13,010 nucleotides of DNA from Candidatus Omnitrophota bacterium (GTDB lineage: Bacteria; Omnitrophota; Gorgyraeia; Gorgyraeales; Gorgyraeaceae): the NCBI GenBank assembly GCA_026387215.1, contig JAPLMC010000086.1, positions 7,264 to 20,273 on the forward strand. Direction: 5' to 3'. This document shows positions 1-6,953 of the stretch, piece after piece. The notes beneath the pieces are model-generated. The model was not told the DNA's origin. It did no database searches and saw only the letters and a program-made list of their open reading frames with translations. The stretch's first letter is position 1. Each line of letters opens with the position of its first letter. Position numbers and translations under genes: made by a program.

Positions 1-1
1 A

Positions 2-853
2 TTATTAGATGTTGAAGGTGGAAAAACAACCGGCGCTCAAATTCCAGTTGTTGAGTCGCCAAAAGTATCATCAACCTCTCGTTATGCTCAGGGAATTTCA
101 GGCGAGGAGGTTATTGAATTGCTTGAGTGGGTAGCTATTCCTTTTGCGTTATCATATGAAGATAAAGTTTACGCCCGTTTTTTAGGGATAGATGAAACAG
201 AAGAACGGTCCGGGGTATCACGTATTGCCTCTAATCTTAGGAACATTGAAGAAAAAATTGTCCCAGCTATTTTAGGAAACACAGCTGGTCTCCCTATTAG
301 CCCTGATACAAGGTTCATAGACATAGGAAGCGGATCTGGCATTGTAGTGCTGTACTTTGCGCTCCGTTTCGGTATACAGGCTACTGGTATTGAATTAGAT
401 GAACGCCAATACCGTATTGCTGAAACCCTTAAAGCGTATCTCGTGAAAGAAGGAGATATAAAAGAAGACCAGGTTACTTTTATACATGGTGATGCAACAA
501 TGTTTCCTTTCGATTCGTATCAGATCGCCTACTATCATAGCCCATATCCTACTTGGAGAGCTACTGATTTAGATCTAGCAATATTTAGCAAAATCATTAA
601 AGAGCTTCCTCTTGGAGGTCAATTTGTCTCCACTCTCAAAGAAATCCCAGAATATTTGATGTCCGAAGGAGAGTTAACTCTGCGAACTGTTCTGGCAAAC
701 CAAGGTGATAACGCTGGCGATCTTAATATTCTAGGCTCTATAAACGTAATTGCTGCGTCTATCTATACAAAAACTAGTTCAATGAAACCCTATGCTTATC
801 CAGAGCTACTCGCTGCTTTATCTAGCAGACAGCCACTCGATAATTCTCTTTAG
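2..853 (+). CDS. Class I SAM-dependent methyltransferase domain (gene 5'-truncated by window edge)
   Basis: The reading frame is open from the first full codon at position 2 to the stop at 851-853, giving 283 visible residues. No ATG occurs in frame, so the gene most likely starts before the window. The Rossmann methyltransferase signature is clear: motif I FIDIGSGSGIV at visible residues 105-115 for the SAM loop, an acidic residue ending strand 2 (GIELDE, 129-134), HGDA with its aspartate at 162-165, and YYHSPYPTW at 177-185 in the motif IV position. Such enzymes transfer a methyl group from S-adenosylmethionine; the substrate cannot be told. About 100 residues precede motif I, so the domain may be the tail of a larger protein. 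An alternative start is TTG at 119, which has GAGGAGG at 104-110, eight bases upstream, but the upstream codons read as normal protein. No terminator follows. The methyltransferase call is firm, the start is not. Confidence 0.78.
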   Translation, partial: LLDVEGGKTTGAQIPVVESPKVSSTSRYAQGISGEEVIELLEWVAIPFALSYEDKVYARFLGIDETEERSGVSRIASNLRNIEEKIVPAILGNTAGLPISPDTRFIDIGSGSGIVVLYFALRFGIQATGIELDERQYRIAETLKAYLVKEGDIKEDQVTFIHGDATMFPFDSYQIAYYHSPYPTWRATDLDLAIFSKIIKELPLGGQFVSTLKEIPEYLMSEGELTLRTVLANQGDNAGDLNILGSINVIAASIYTKTSSMKPYAYPELLAALSSRQPLDNSL

Positions 854-890
854 CTAAGTTTCTAATCTATGGGTAATCTATGTCTATGGG

Positions 891-913
891 GACGTGTCAA
901 AAAGGGACACGTC
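891..913. repeat. Short inverted repeat, REP-like (GACGTGTC / GACACGTC)
   Basis: Perfect 8-bp arms at 891-898 and 906-913 enclose a 7-base AAAAAGG loop. No T-run follows, so this is not a typical terminator. GGGACACGTC-type stems resemble, from recall, REP elements that travel with Y1 (RAYT) transposases. No transposase gene is visible here. The rest of 854-1124 shows no gene I can support. Confidence 0.5.
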
Positions 914-1110
914 TAGCGTATGATAATTAAAATTTTTGAACCCCGACAGATAACATATCCAGTTTTTCAATAGCCTCTAATTGATACGTAGCTCATCAGG
1001 AATAATCTAAACTATTTGACGACGGTAGGATTGTATAAATTTACCCGCCTTTAGAAAATTCCCAAAGAAATTTGAAAGAAAACTGTCTTGAGATGTGTCA
1101 TATATGATAG

Positions 1111-1118
1111 AAGGGAGG
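1111..1118 (+). promoter_or_regulatory. Ribosome binding site deciding the DUF1016 gene start
   Basis: AAGGGAGG lies six bases before ATG 1125. This makes 1125 a better start than the in-frame GTG at 1095, which has no Shine-Dalgarno sequence. Confidence 0.6.
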
Positions 1119-1124
1119 TTGTCT

Positions 1125-1540
1125 ATGAAGAATATAATAAAAAAAGAGAAATTGCTTGAGAAAATAGTAACATTGATTAATCAGGCGAGAGGCAATGTTG
1201 CCTATGCGATTAATTGTGAGATGGTCTTGCTTTATTGGAATATTGGCAAGATTGTAAAAGAAAAAATAATCAGAAACAAAAGGGCAAAATATGGAGAGCA
1301 GATCATTAAATCAATAAGTTCGCAATTAACAAAGAATTATGGAACAGGTTTTTCTTCGCAGAACATATGGCATATGGTTAAATTTTATGAAGTTTATCCA
1401 ATTCTCTCCGCAGCGCAGAGAGAGTTGGAAGGTCTGAGCTGGTTTTTAAAGATCCTTACGTGTTAGATTTTCTAGAACTGGAAGACGCTTATAGTGAAAA
1501 AGATTTAGAAAGCGCTATATTGAATGCCCTTAAGGATTTT
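1125..1540 (+). pseudogene. Broken DUF1016 / YhcG-type PDDEXK nuclease gene
   Basis: From ATG 1125 the frame encodes 113 residues ending at TAG 1464-1466. They match the YhcG N-terminal (DUF1016_N) domain: an INQARGNVAYAINCEMVLLYW helix region, the LYWNIGKIV motif, then YGEQII, and the GFSSQNIWHMVKFY motif. Just before that stop a second frame opens at 1436 and reads ELVFKDPYVLDFLEL, the start of the C-terminal nuclease domain, continuing to LKDF at 1529-1540. The linker between the domains (several dozen residues in intact relatives, from family knowledge) and the whole catalytic PDDEXK core are missing. The switch sits at GAGCTGGT, where LSW of the first part and ELV of the second overlap. 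DUF1016 proteins are thought to be nucleases spread by transfer, sometimes with defence genes. This copy cannot encode a working enzyme; the N-terminal peptide might still be made. Confidence 0.82.
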
Positions 1541-1542
1541 AG

Positions 1543-1890
1543 TTCCAACTATCAAAAGAAGAGCTGGAAAATTGGATATCACAAATTGTGATATCCAATA
1601 GAGAAAAGATGAGGATAAGAAGAAAGCCATATGTTTTTACAGAAAAAGGAGTTGCAATGTTGTCCAGTGTTTTAAATAGCGAAAGAGCTATTCAGGTTAA
1701 TATTGCTATCATGCGGGCATTTGTGAAGCTAAAGCAGATTCTGTCTATGAATAAAGAGCTGGCACATAAACTAGCAGAACTTGAAAGAAAAATAGAAAAA
1801 CACGATACAGAGATACAAGCAATATTTAAAGCAATCCGCCAGCTTATGATGCCTTTATCTCTTAAAAAGAAACCACAAATAGGTTTTTAA
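1543..1890 (+). pseudogene. C-terminal remnant of an ORF6N-domain (phage antirepressor-like) protein
   Basis: The frame from 1543 reads FQLSKEELENWISQIVISN, then RKPYVFTEKGVAMLSSVLNSE (split here only by length), then AIQVNIAIMRAFVKLKQIL, a coiled-coil-like stretch (NKELAHKLAELERKIEKHD) and a QAIFKAIRQLM...IGF ending. This is the second half of ORF6N-family proteins, DNA-binding regulators of phage or mobile origin. The N-terminal half, which would carry the start codon and the LDxDLAxLYGV region, is absent. It joins the broken nuclease gene directly: GAT TTT at 1535-1540, then AG instead of ATG, then TTC at 1543. One missing base therefore turns the family's DFMFQL into a frameshift. A GTG at 1588 could start a 100-residue peptide from 1588 to 1890, but no Shine-Dalgarno sequence precedes it. 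Family assignment is confident, function is not expected. Confidence 0.75.
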
Positions 1891-1926
1891 GCCGGATCCA
1901 AACTGGGAGAAATAAAAAAATCCATA

Positions 1927-1962
1927 AAGAAAATAGGGACAGATATCGTCGCTTATTTTCTT
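1927..1962. repeat. Imperfect REP-like stem (AAGAAAATA / TATTTTCTT)
   Basis: Perfect 9-bp arms at 1927-1935 and 1954-1962 enclose 18 bases that begin GGGACAG. The arrangement resembles, from recall, the AAAATAGGGACAG...CTATTTT stems that flank REP-associated Y1 transposases in several anaerobes. Here the inner stem has decayed. It closes the accessory patch on the carB side. Confidence 0.4.
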
Positions 1963-1963
1963 G

Positions 1964-1992
1964 TTGACTAGGCATATAAAATAATAGATAAT
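1964..1992 (+). promoter_or_regulatory. Sigma70-type promoter upstream of carB
   Basis: TTGACT at 1964-1969, a 17-bp spacer, then GATAAT at 1987-1992 form a near-consensus promoter. The predicted start of transcription is near 1999, about 160 bases before the carB ATG and upstream of the intrinsic terminator at 2031-2068. That order is the one expected of an attenuated leader. Confidence 0.6.
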
Positions 1993-2030
1993 TATACTCA
2001 ATGTTATTAAGCAACCGTGTAAATATCAGG

Positions 2031-2068
2031 AAGGCATTTCTAGTTTTATAGCTAGAAGTGCCTTTTTT
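2031..2068 (+). terminator. Intrinsic terminator in the carB leader
   Basis: A 13-bp stem pairs 2031-2043 (AAGGCATTTCTAG) with 2052-2064 (CTAGAAGTGCCTT). It contains one G-U pair and an 8-base loop, and a run of six T ends at 2068. It lies downstream of the 1964-1992 promoter and upstream of carB, so it could stop readthrough from the decayed patch or act as an attenuator. I see no PyrR-type binding loop in the leader. Confidence 0.72.
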
Positions 2069-2081
2069 ATTTATATAAAGA

Positions 2082-2098
2082 TGCCTAATAATTAGGCA
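2082..2098. repeat. Palindrome between terminator and carB
   Basis: TGCCTAAT at 2082-2089 and ATTAGGCA at 2091-2098 form a perfect dyad around one central A. It has the size and symmetry of a repressor operator, but there is no second copy in the window to support that. Confidence 0.35.
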
Positions 2099-2110
2099 GA
2101 ACCATAATAA

Positions 2111-2143
2111 ACTTCGTAAGTCGCCATAGGCGACTTACGAAGT
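2111..2143 (+). repeat. Perfect palindrome directly before carB (copy 1 of start-adjacent family)
   Basis: ACTTCGTAAGTCGCC at 2111-2125 pairs perfectly with 2129-2143 around an ATA loop. It is followed at once by GTTGGGAAGGTTAAG and the carB ATG at 2158. Upstream, ACCATAA at 2101-2107 matches the flank of the copy at 5366-5401. Fifteen GC-containing pairs with a 3-base loop should fold strongly in the mRNA, just ahead of the ribosome binding site. Confidence 0.8.
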
Positions 2144-2157
2144 TGGGAAGGTTAAGT

Positions 2158-5100
2158 ATGCCAAAGATAAAAGACATAAACAAAGTTTTAATAATAGGTT
2201 CTGGTCCGATTATTATAGGCCAGGCATGCGAATTTGATTATTCAGGCACTCAGGCTTGCAAGGCATTGCGGAGCGCAGGATATAAAATAGTGCTTGTAAA
2301 CTCCAACCCAGCCACTATTATGACAGACCCTGGTATGGCTGACCATACTTATATAGAGCCGTTAACTGTAGATTCTCTTACAGCGATAATTGAAAAAGAA
2401 AGACCGGATGCGCTTTTACCGAATCTAGGCGGTCAGACAGGCTTGAATTTATCCAGCGAATTGTCAAAAAAAGGCGTGCTTGAAAAATATGGCGTAAGAA
2501 TAATAGGAGTGCAGGCAGATGCTATTGAAAGAGGCGAAGACAGGATTGTATTTAAAGAAACAATGAATAAGCTTAAAATTCCTATGCCGGCAAGTTCTCC
2601 TGCTTATAATGTGGAAGAAGCTCTTAAAATTGCGCATGAGCTAGGATATCCTGTTATTGTAAGACCTGCTTATACCATGGGCGGAACAGGAGGCGGGGCT
2701 GTTTATAATGACGCAGAGCTTGAGGTCGTGGCTTCAAGAGGAATATCCGCAAGCCTTATCGGCCAGATATTAATAGAGGAATCTGTCATAGGATGGGAGG
2801 AATTAGAGCTCGAGGTTGTTAGAGATTCAAAGTCAAACAAGATCACAGTTTGTTTTATTGAAAACATAGATCCAATGGGCGTTCATACAGGCGATTCTTT
2901 TTGCGCAGCGCCTATGCTTACTGTAAAACCAGAGCTTCAGAAAAAACTTCAGGAATATTCATATAAAATAGTGGATGCAATAGGCGTTATAGGTGGGACA
3001 AATGTCCAGTTTGCGCATAATCCAGAAGATGACAGGGTAGTTGTTATAGAAATTAACCCAAGGACGTCTCGCTCGTCTGCATTAGCAAGCAAAGCAACAG
3101 GCTTTCCAATAGCTTATGTTTCTTCCAAATTAGCAGGAGGAGATGATTTAAAAGATATTCCATACTGGCGCGACGGGACTTTGGATAAATACACGTCTTC
3201 AGGACAATATGTTGTAATAAAATTTGCTCGCTGGGCGTTTGAAAAATTTAAAAACGTTCAAGATCATCTAGGCACTCAGATGAAATCAGTCGGGGAGGCG
3301 ATGAGCATAGGCAAGACCTACAAAGAAGCGTTTCAAAAAGCTATCAGGAGCCTTGAAACAGGCAGATATGGTCTGGGATTTGCTAAAAATTTTAATAAAT
3401 TGTCACTGGATGAGCTGAAAGGTTTGCTGGCGTATCCTACGTCTGAGAGGCAGTTTATTATGTATGAGGCGCTTCGAAAAGGAATGAAAATAAACGAGCT
3501 TTACGAAAAAACCAGAATCCACAGATATTTTATAAACCAGATGAAAGAACTTGTAGAGTTAGAAGAAGAAATTTTAAAATATAAAAGTAAAAAACTGCCG
3601 GACGAGCTTTTAATCAAAGCAAAAGAAGACGGTTTTTCCGACAGATATCTCAGCCAGATACTGGGCCTTAAAGAAGATGAAATCAGAAATAGACGTATTA
3701 AGCTTGGAAAATCGGAAGCGTGGGAGGCAGTGCCTGTGAGCGGCGCAGACGCAGCTTATTATTTTTCAACTTACAACGCAAAAGACTCTGTTAAGGTAAG
3801 CGACAGGAAAAAGATTATGATCTTAGGCGGTGGGCCAAATAGAATAGGCCAGGGCATAGAGTTTGACTACTGCTGTTGCCATGCTTCGTATGCATTAAAG
3901 GAAATGGGTTATGAGAGCATCATGGTAAACTGCAACCCAGAGACTGTATCAACTGATTATGACACATCTGACAAATTATATTTTGAGCCTCTTACAGTTG
4001 AAGATGTGTTAAGTATTTACAATAAAGAAAAGCCCATTGGCGCGATAGTCCAGTTTGGCGGCCAGACGCCTCTTAATATCGCAAAGGCCCTTGAAGACGC
4101 AGGAGTAAAAATACTGGGCACGTCTACTGAGAGCATTGACTTGGCAGAAGACAGGGAGAGATTTGCGAAAGTGATGAAGAAACTTGGGATACTCCAGACA
4201 GAAAGCGGCATGGCAAGGACATTTGATGAAGCCCTGAGCATTGCTAAAAAAATAAGCTATCCTCTTATGGTCAGGCCTTCATATGTTCTTGGCGGCAGAG
4301 CAATGGAAGTTGTCTATGATGAAGAGATGCTGAAAGATTATCTGAATAAGGCCGTTGAGATTTCTCCTGACAGGCCTATATTGATAGACAAATTTCTAGA
4401 AGATGCAATGGAAACAGAAGCTGATGCGATCTCAGACGGCGAAGAAGTTTTTATTCCGTCCATTATGGAACACATAGAAGAAGCAGGCATACATTCAGGG
4501 GACTCAGCCTGTGTATTGCCCCCTAGGACAATTCCTAAAAAACATATAGAAACAATTGAAGAATACACAAAAAAGATAGCCTTGGAATTAAAAGTAGTGG
4601 GCCTGATGAATATGCAGTATGCAATTGCTGATGATAAAGTATATGTTTTGGAAGCAAATCCCAGGGCGTCTAGGACGGTTCCCCTGGTTTCTAAAATAAC
4701 AGGTGTTTCAATGGCTAGGATTGCTACTGAAATAATGCTGGGTAAGAAAATAAAAGATATGAACCTAAAGCAGAAAAAATACAGTCACCTCGGCGTAAAA
4801 GAAGCAGTGTTTCCTTTTAATATGTTTCATGAGGCAGATCCTGTTTTGGGACCTGAGATGCGTTCTACAGGAGAAGTTTTGGGTTTGGCAAATTCATTTG
4901 GATTAGCGTATTACAAGGCGCAGGCAGCAGCAGGTCAAACGCTTCCTACGAAAGGAACGGTTTTAGTAACAGTTAACGATAAAGATAAGAAGAAAAAAAT
5001 AGTTGAAACTATAAAGTGTTTTAAAGAACTGGGTTTTAAAATAGTCGCCACAAGCGGTACTAAAAAATACTTGGAAAAAAATAACATAGAGGTAGAAGAA

Positions 5101-5358
5101 ATAAACAAAATGCAAGAGATGCGACCAAATATAGTAGACGCGATTCATAATAAAGAAATCAGCCTTATTATAAATACGCCTATAGGCAAAAGCGCTGCAT
5201 ACGATGATTCTTATATACGCAAAGCTGCTATAAAATATAAGATTCCATATCTTACAACAATAGCAGCTAGCTTTGCTGCAAGCGAAGGAATAAAAGCTTT
5301 TCTTGAGAATAAAGGCAGCATTAAATCATTGCAAGAATATCATAAAGATATAACGTGA
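2158..5358 (+). CDS. carB: Carbamoyl-phosphate synthase large subunit
   Basis: CarB makes carbamoyl phosphate from bicarbonate, two ATP and ammonia delivered by CarA; the product feeds pyrimidine and arginine synthesis in the cytoplasm. The 1066-residue protein matches the usual length of about 1070. Two homologous halves are visible. The first begins KVLIIGSGPIIIGQACEFDYSG and has the ATP-grasp glycine loop GGTGGGAVYND. The second begins KIMILGGGPNRIGQGIEFDYC and has RPSYVLGGRAMEVVYDEE. Each half carries the metal and ATP-binding EINPRTSRSSALASK or EANPRASRTVPLVSK segment. The last 120 or so residues form the MGS-like allosteric domain (VTVNDKDKKK, ATSGTKKYL, INTPIGK). ATG 2158 is preferred over the in-frame TTG at 2143 because GGGAAGG at 2145-2151 sits six bases before it and the family starts with MPK. 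No carA lies in the window. Confidence 0.97.
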   Translation: MPKIKDINKVLIIGSGPIIIGQACEFDYSGTQACKALRSAGYKIVLVNSNPATIMTDPGMADHTYIEPLTVDSLTAIIEKERPDALLPNLGGQTGLNLSSELSKKGVLEKYGVRIIGVQADAIERGEDRIVFKETMNKLKIPMPASSPAYNVEEALKIAHELGYPVIVRPAYTMGGTGGGAVYNDAELEVVASRGISASLIGQILIEESVIGWEELELEVVRDSKSNKITVCFIENIDPMGVHTGDSFCAAPMLTVKPELQKKLQEYSYKIVDAIGVIGGTNVQFAHNPEDDRVVVIEINPRTSRSSALASKATGFPIAYVSSKLAGGDDLKDIPYWRDGTLDKYTSSGQYVVIKFARWAFEKFKNVQDHLGTQMKSVGEAMSIGKTYKEAFQKAIRSLETGRYGLGFAKNFNKLSLDELKGLLAYPTSERQFIMYEALRKGMKINELYEKTRIHRYFINQMKELVELEEEILKYKSKKLPDELLIKAKEDGFSDRYLSQILGLKEDEIRNRRIKLGKSEAWEAVPVSGADAAYYFSTYNAKDSVKVSDRKKIMILGGGPNRIGQGIEFDYCCCHASYALKEMGYESIMVNCNPETVSTDYDTSDKLYFEPLTVEDVLSIYNKEKPIGAIVQFGGQTPLNIAKALEDAGVKILGTSTESIDLAEDRERFAKVMKKLGILQTESGMARTFDEALSIAKKISYPLMVRPSYVLGGRAMEVVYDEEMLKDYLNKAVEISPDRPILIDKFLEDAMETEADAISDGEEVFIPSIMEHIEEAGIHSGDSACVLPPRTIPKKHIETIEEYTKKIALELKVVGLMNMQYAIADDKVYVLEANPRASRTVPLVSKITGVSMARIATEIMLGKKIKDMNLKQKKYSHLGVKEAVFPFNMFHEADPVLGPEMRSTGEVLGLANSFGLAYYKAQAAAGQTLPTKGTVLVTVNDKDKKKKIVETIKCFKELGFKIVATSGTKKYLEKNNIEVEEINKMQEMRPNIVDAIHNKEISLIINTPIGKSAAYDDSYIRKAAIKYKIPYLTTIAASFAASEGIKAFLENKGSIKSLQEYHKDIT

Positions 5359-5365
5359 CCATAAA

Positions 5366-5401
5366 AACCGCGTAGGTTGCCGTACGGCAACCTACGCGGT
5401 T
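5366..5401 (+). repeat. Perfect 36-bp palindrome between carB and the DUF1846 gene (copy 2)
   Basis: AACCGCGTAGGTTGCCGT at 5366-5383 is followed directly by its reverse complement at 5384-5401. Aligned with the copy before carB, 11 of 15 arm positions agree, and all four differences are matched on the opposite arm. ACCATAA at 5358-5364 and TTATGGT at 5425-5431 add an outer pair of inverted ends. The carB stop codon at 5356-5358 overlaps the left end. No T-run follows, so it is not a standard terminator. Confidence 0.85.
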
Positions 5402-5429
5402 GGGGTGGTTATGAGTTGGGGTGGTTATG
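5400..5429 (+). repeat. Tandem duplication of the ribosome-binding block and ATG
   Basis: TTGGGGTGGTTATG occurs at 5400-5413 and again at 5416-5429. The second copy contains the DUF1846 start codon at 5427. The first ends in an out-of-frame ATG at 5411, which would read nine codons to TGA at 5438-5440 and overlap the true start. Confidence 0.75.
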
Positions 5430-6938
5430 GTATGTTTTGACAACAACAAATATCTAGAAGAGCAGACAAAAGAAATTCTAGAAAGAGTTAAAAAATTTGA
5501 CAATAAGCTTTACCTTGAATTTGGAGGCAAAATCTGTTTTGACTACCATGCTGCAAGGGTTTTGCCAGGCTATGACCCTAATGTAAAGATGAGACTTCTC
5601 GAAAAACTAAAAGACTACGCAGAGATTGTTATAAGTGTATATGCCAAGGATATCGAGCAAGGAAGAGTAAGGGGGGATTTCGGGATAACATATGATCTTG
5701 CTACTTTGAAGCTTATCGATGACTTAAAAGCTTGGAAGCTTAATGTGACATCAGTAGTGCTTACAAGGTTTGAAAACGAACCAGCAGCGATTAAGTTTCA
5801 AAGAAAGCTAGAACGCCTGGGCATAAAAGTTTACAGGCATTACAGGATAGAAGGTTATCCTTTTGACGTTGAAAAAATAGTTTCTCCCGAAGGGTATGGC
5901 AAAAATGATTACATAGAGACAAAAAAACCGGTTGTGATAGTTACTGCTCCTGGCCCAGGAAGCGGTAAGCTTTCAGTATGCCTGTCTCAGTTTTATCATG
6001 ATCATAAACGCGGCATGAATTCCGGTTATGCAAAATTTGAAACATTTCCAATATGGAACATTCCGCTAAAACATCCTGTTAATATTGCATACGAAGCAGC
6101 TACAGTGGACCTGGCGGATTTTAATCTGATAGACCCTCATCATTTAGAAACTTATAATAAAGTATCGGTGAATTATAATCGCGATGTAGAAGCATTTCCT
6201 ATTTTAAAAAATATAATAATGAAGATAACGGACTCCAAGGACAGCTATTATAATTCTCCTACGGATATGGGAGTGAACAGAGCTGGTTTCGGAATTATAG
6301 ATGATGAAGGAACAAAACTTGCAGCGAAACAAGAGATTATACGAAGATTTTTCAGGCATAATTTAGAGTTTGCGACAGGAAGCGGCACCAAAGAAGAATT
6401 TGACAGGGCAAAGGCTATTATGGAATCATCAGGCGTAAAACCTGAAGACAGACCTGTAGTATTACCTGCCAGAAGAGCTGCGGAGGAATGTAAAGAAAAA
6501 GGTAAAGGCAATAAGGGATATTTTTGCGGGGCTGGTATTGAACTAAAAGACGGCAGGATTATTACAGGCAAAAATTCGCCTCTTATGCATGCTGCTTCTA
6601 GCGCAATTATAAACGCAATAAAACACCTTGCTGAGATTGACGATGCCACGCATATTCTAAAACCAGAGATTATGAAGGATTTGTCGCGTTTAAAAAAAGA
6701 AATATTATCTTTATCTTCAGAAAGCCTGAATTTGGATGAAATACTCGTAGCGCTGTCCATAAGCGCTCATACAGATAACAATGCAAAAGAAGCGCTTTCA
6801 AAACTTAAAGAATTAAGAAACTGTGAGCTCCATAGTACACATTTACCTACGCCTGGTGATGAGTCAGGCCTTAGAAAACTTGGTATAAATTTTACTACAG
6901 ACGCCATACCGTCTTCTAGTTTATTTTTTAATGTCTAA
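5427..6938 (+). CDS. DUF1846 (UPF0371) family protein
   Basis: This 503-residue protein matches the DUF1846 family along its whole length, which is usually near 500 residues. Recognisable blocks are FDNNKYLEEQ at the N-terminus, LYLEFGGK...FDYHAARVLPGYDPN (29-52), FGITYDLATLKLIDDL (85-100), the glycine-rich APGPGSGKLSVCLSQ (174-188), NSPTDMGVNRAGF (276-288) and a C-terminal THLPTPGDESGLRKLGINFT. The APGPGSGK loop resembles a nucleotide- or phosphate-binding P-loop, but no reaction is established for the family as far as I know. No signal peptide or membrane segment is visible, so it should be cytoplasmic. ATG 5427 fits the family start; GTG 5421 in the same frame lies inside the G-rich binding block. 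It follows carB by 68 bases and precedes the PurF-like gene by 15, which suggests shared transcription with the latter. Confidence 0.9.
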   Translation: MVCFDNNKYLEEQTKEILERVKKFDNKLYLEFGGKICFDYHAARVLPGYDPNVKMRLLEKLKDYAEIVISVYAKDIEQGRVRGDFGITYDLATLKLIDDLKAWKLNVTSVVLTRFENEPAAIKFQRKLERLGIKVYRHYRIEGYPFDVEKIVSPEGYGKNDYIETKKPVVIVTAPGPGSGKLSVCLSQFYHDHKRGMNSGYAKFETFPIWNIPLKHPVNIAYEAATVDLADFNLIDPHHLETYNKVSVNYNRDVEAFPILKNIIMKITDSKDSYYNSPTDMGVNRAGFGIIDDEGTKLAAKQEIIRRFFRHNLEFATGSGTKEEFDRAKAIMESSGVKPEDRPVVLPARRAAEECKEKGKGNKGYFCGAGIELKDGRIITGKNSPLMHAASSAIINAIKHLAEIDDATHILKPEIMKDLSRLKKEILSLSSESLNLDEILVALSISAHTDNNAKEALSKLKELRNCELHSTHLPTPGDESGLRKLGINFTTDAIPSSSLFFNV

Positions 6939-6940
6939 AA

Positions 6941-6946
6941 AAGGAG
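6941..6946 (+). promoter_or_regulatory. Ribosome binding site of the PurF-like gene
   Basis: AAGGAG lies seven bases before ATG 6954. It fixes the start, and therefore the N-terminal Met-Ser-Gly sequence in which the expected catalytic cysteine is absent. Confidence 0.75.
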
Positions 6947-6953
6947 CAACAAA

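Noticed and set aside
1016..1039. TTGACG and TATAAA as a promoter for the DUF1016 gene
   Set aside because: The spacer is only 12 bases, too short for a sigma70 promoter.
1588..1890. Independent small gene starting at GTG 1588
   Set aside because: The family match continues upstream in the same frame to 1543, the DNA-binding N-terminal half is absent and there is no ribosome binding site, so a remnant is the better reading.
4017..5148. Minus-strand open frames inside carB
   Set aside because: Their translations have no recognisable family features and lie wholly opposite strongly conserved carB codons, so they are shadows.
5366..5401. Intrinsic terminator after carB
   Set aside because: The stem is perfect but is followed by GGGGTGG rather than a T-run, and the next start codon is within 30 bases.
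6248..6760. 170-codon minus-strand frame opposite the DUF1846 gene
   Set aside because: It is long, but it lies fully within a well-conserved gene, has serine-rich shadow composition and has no ribosome binding site.
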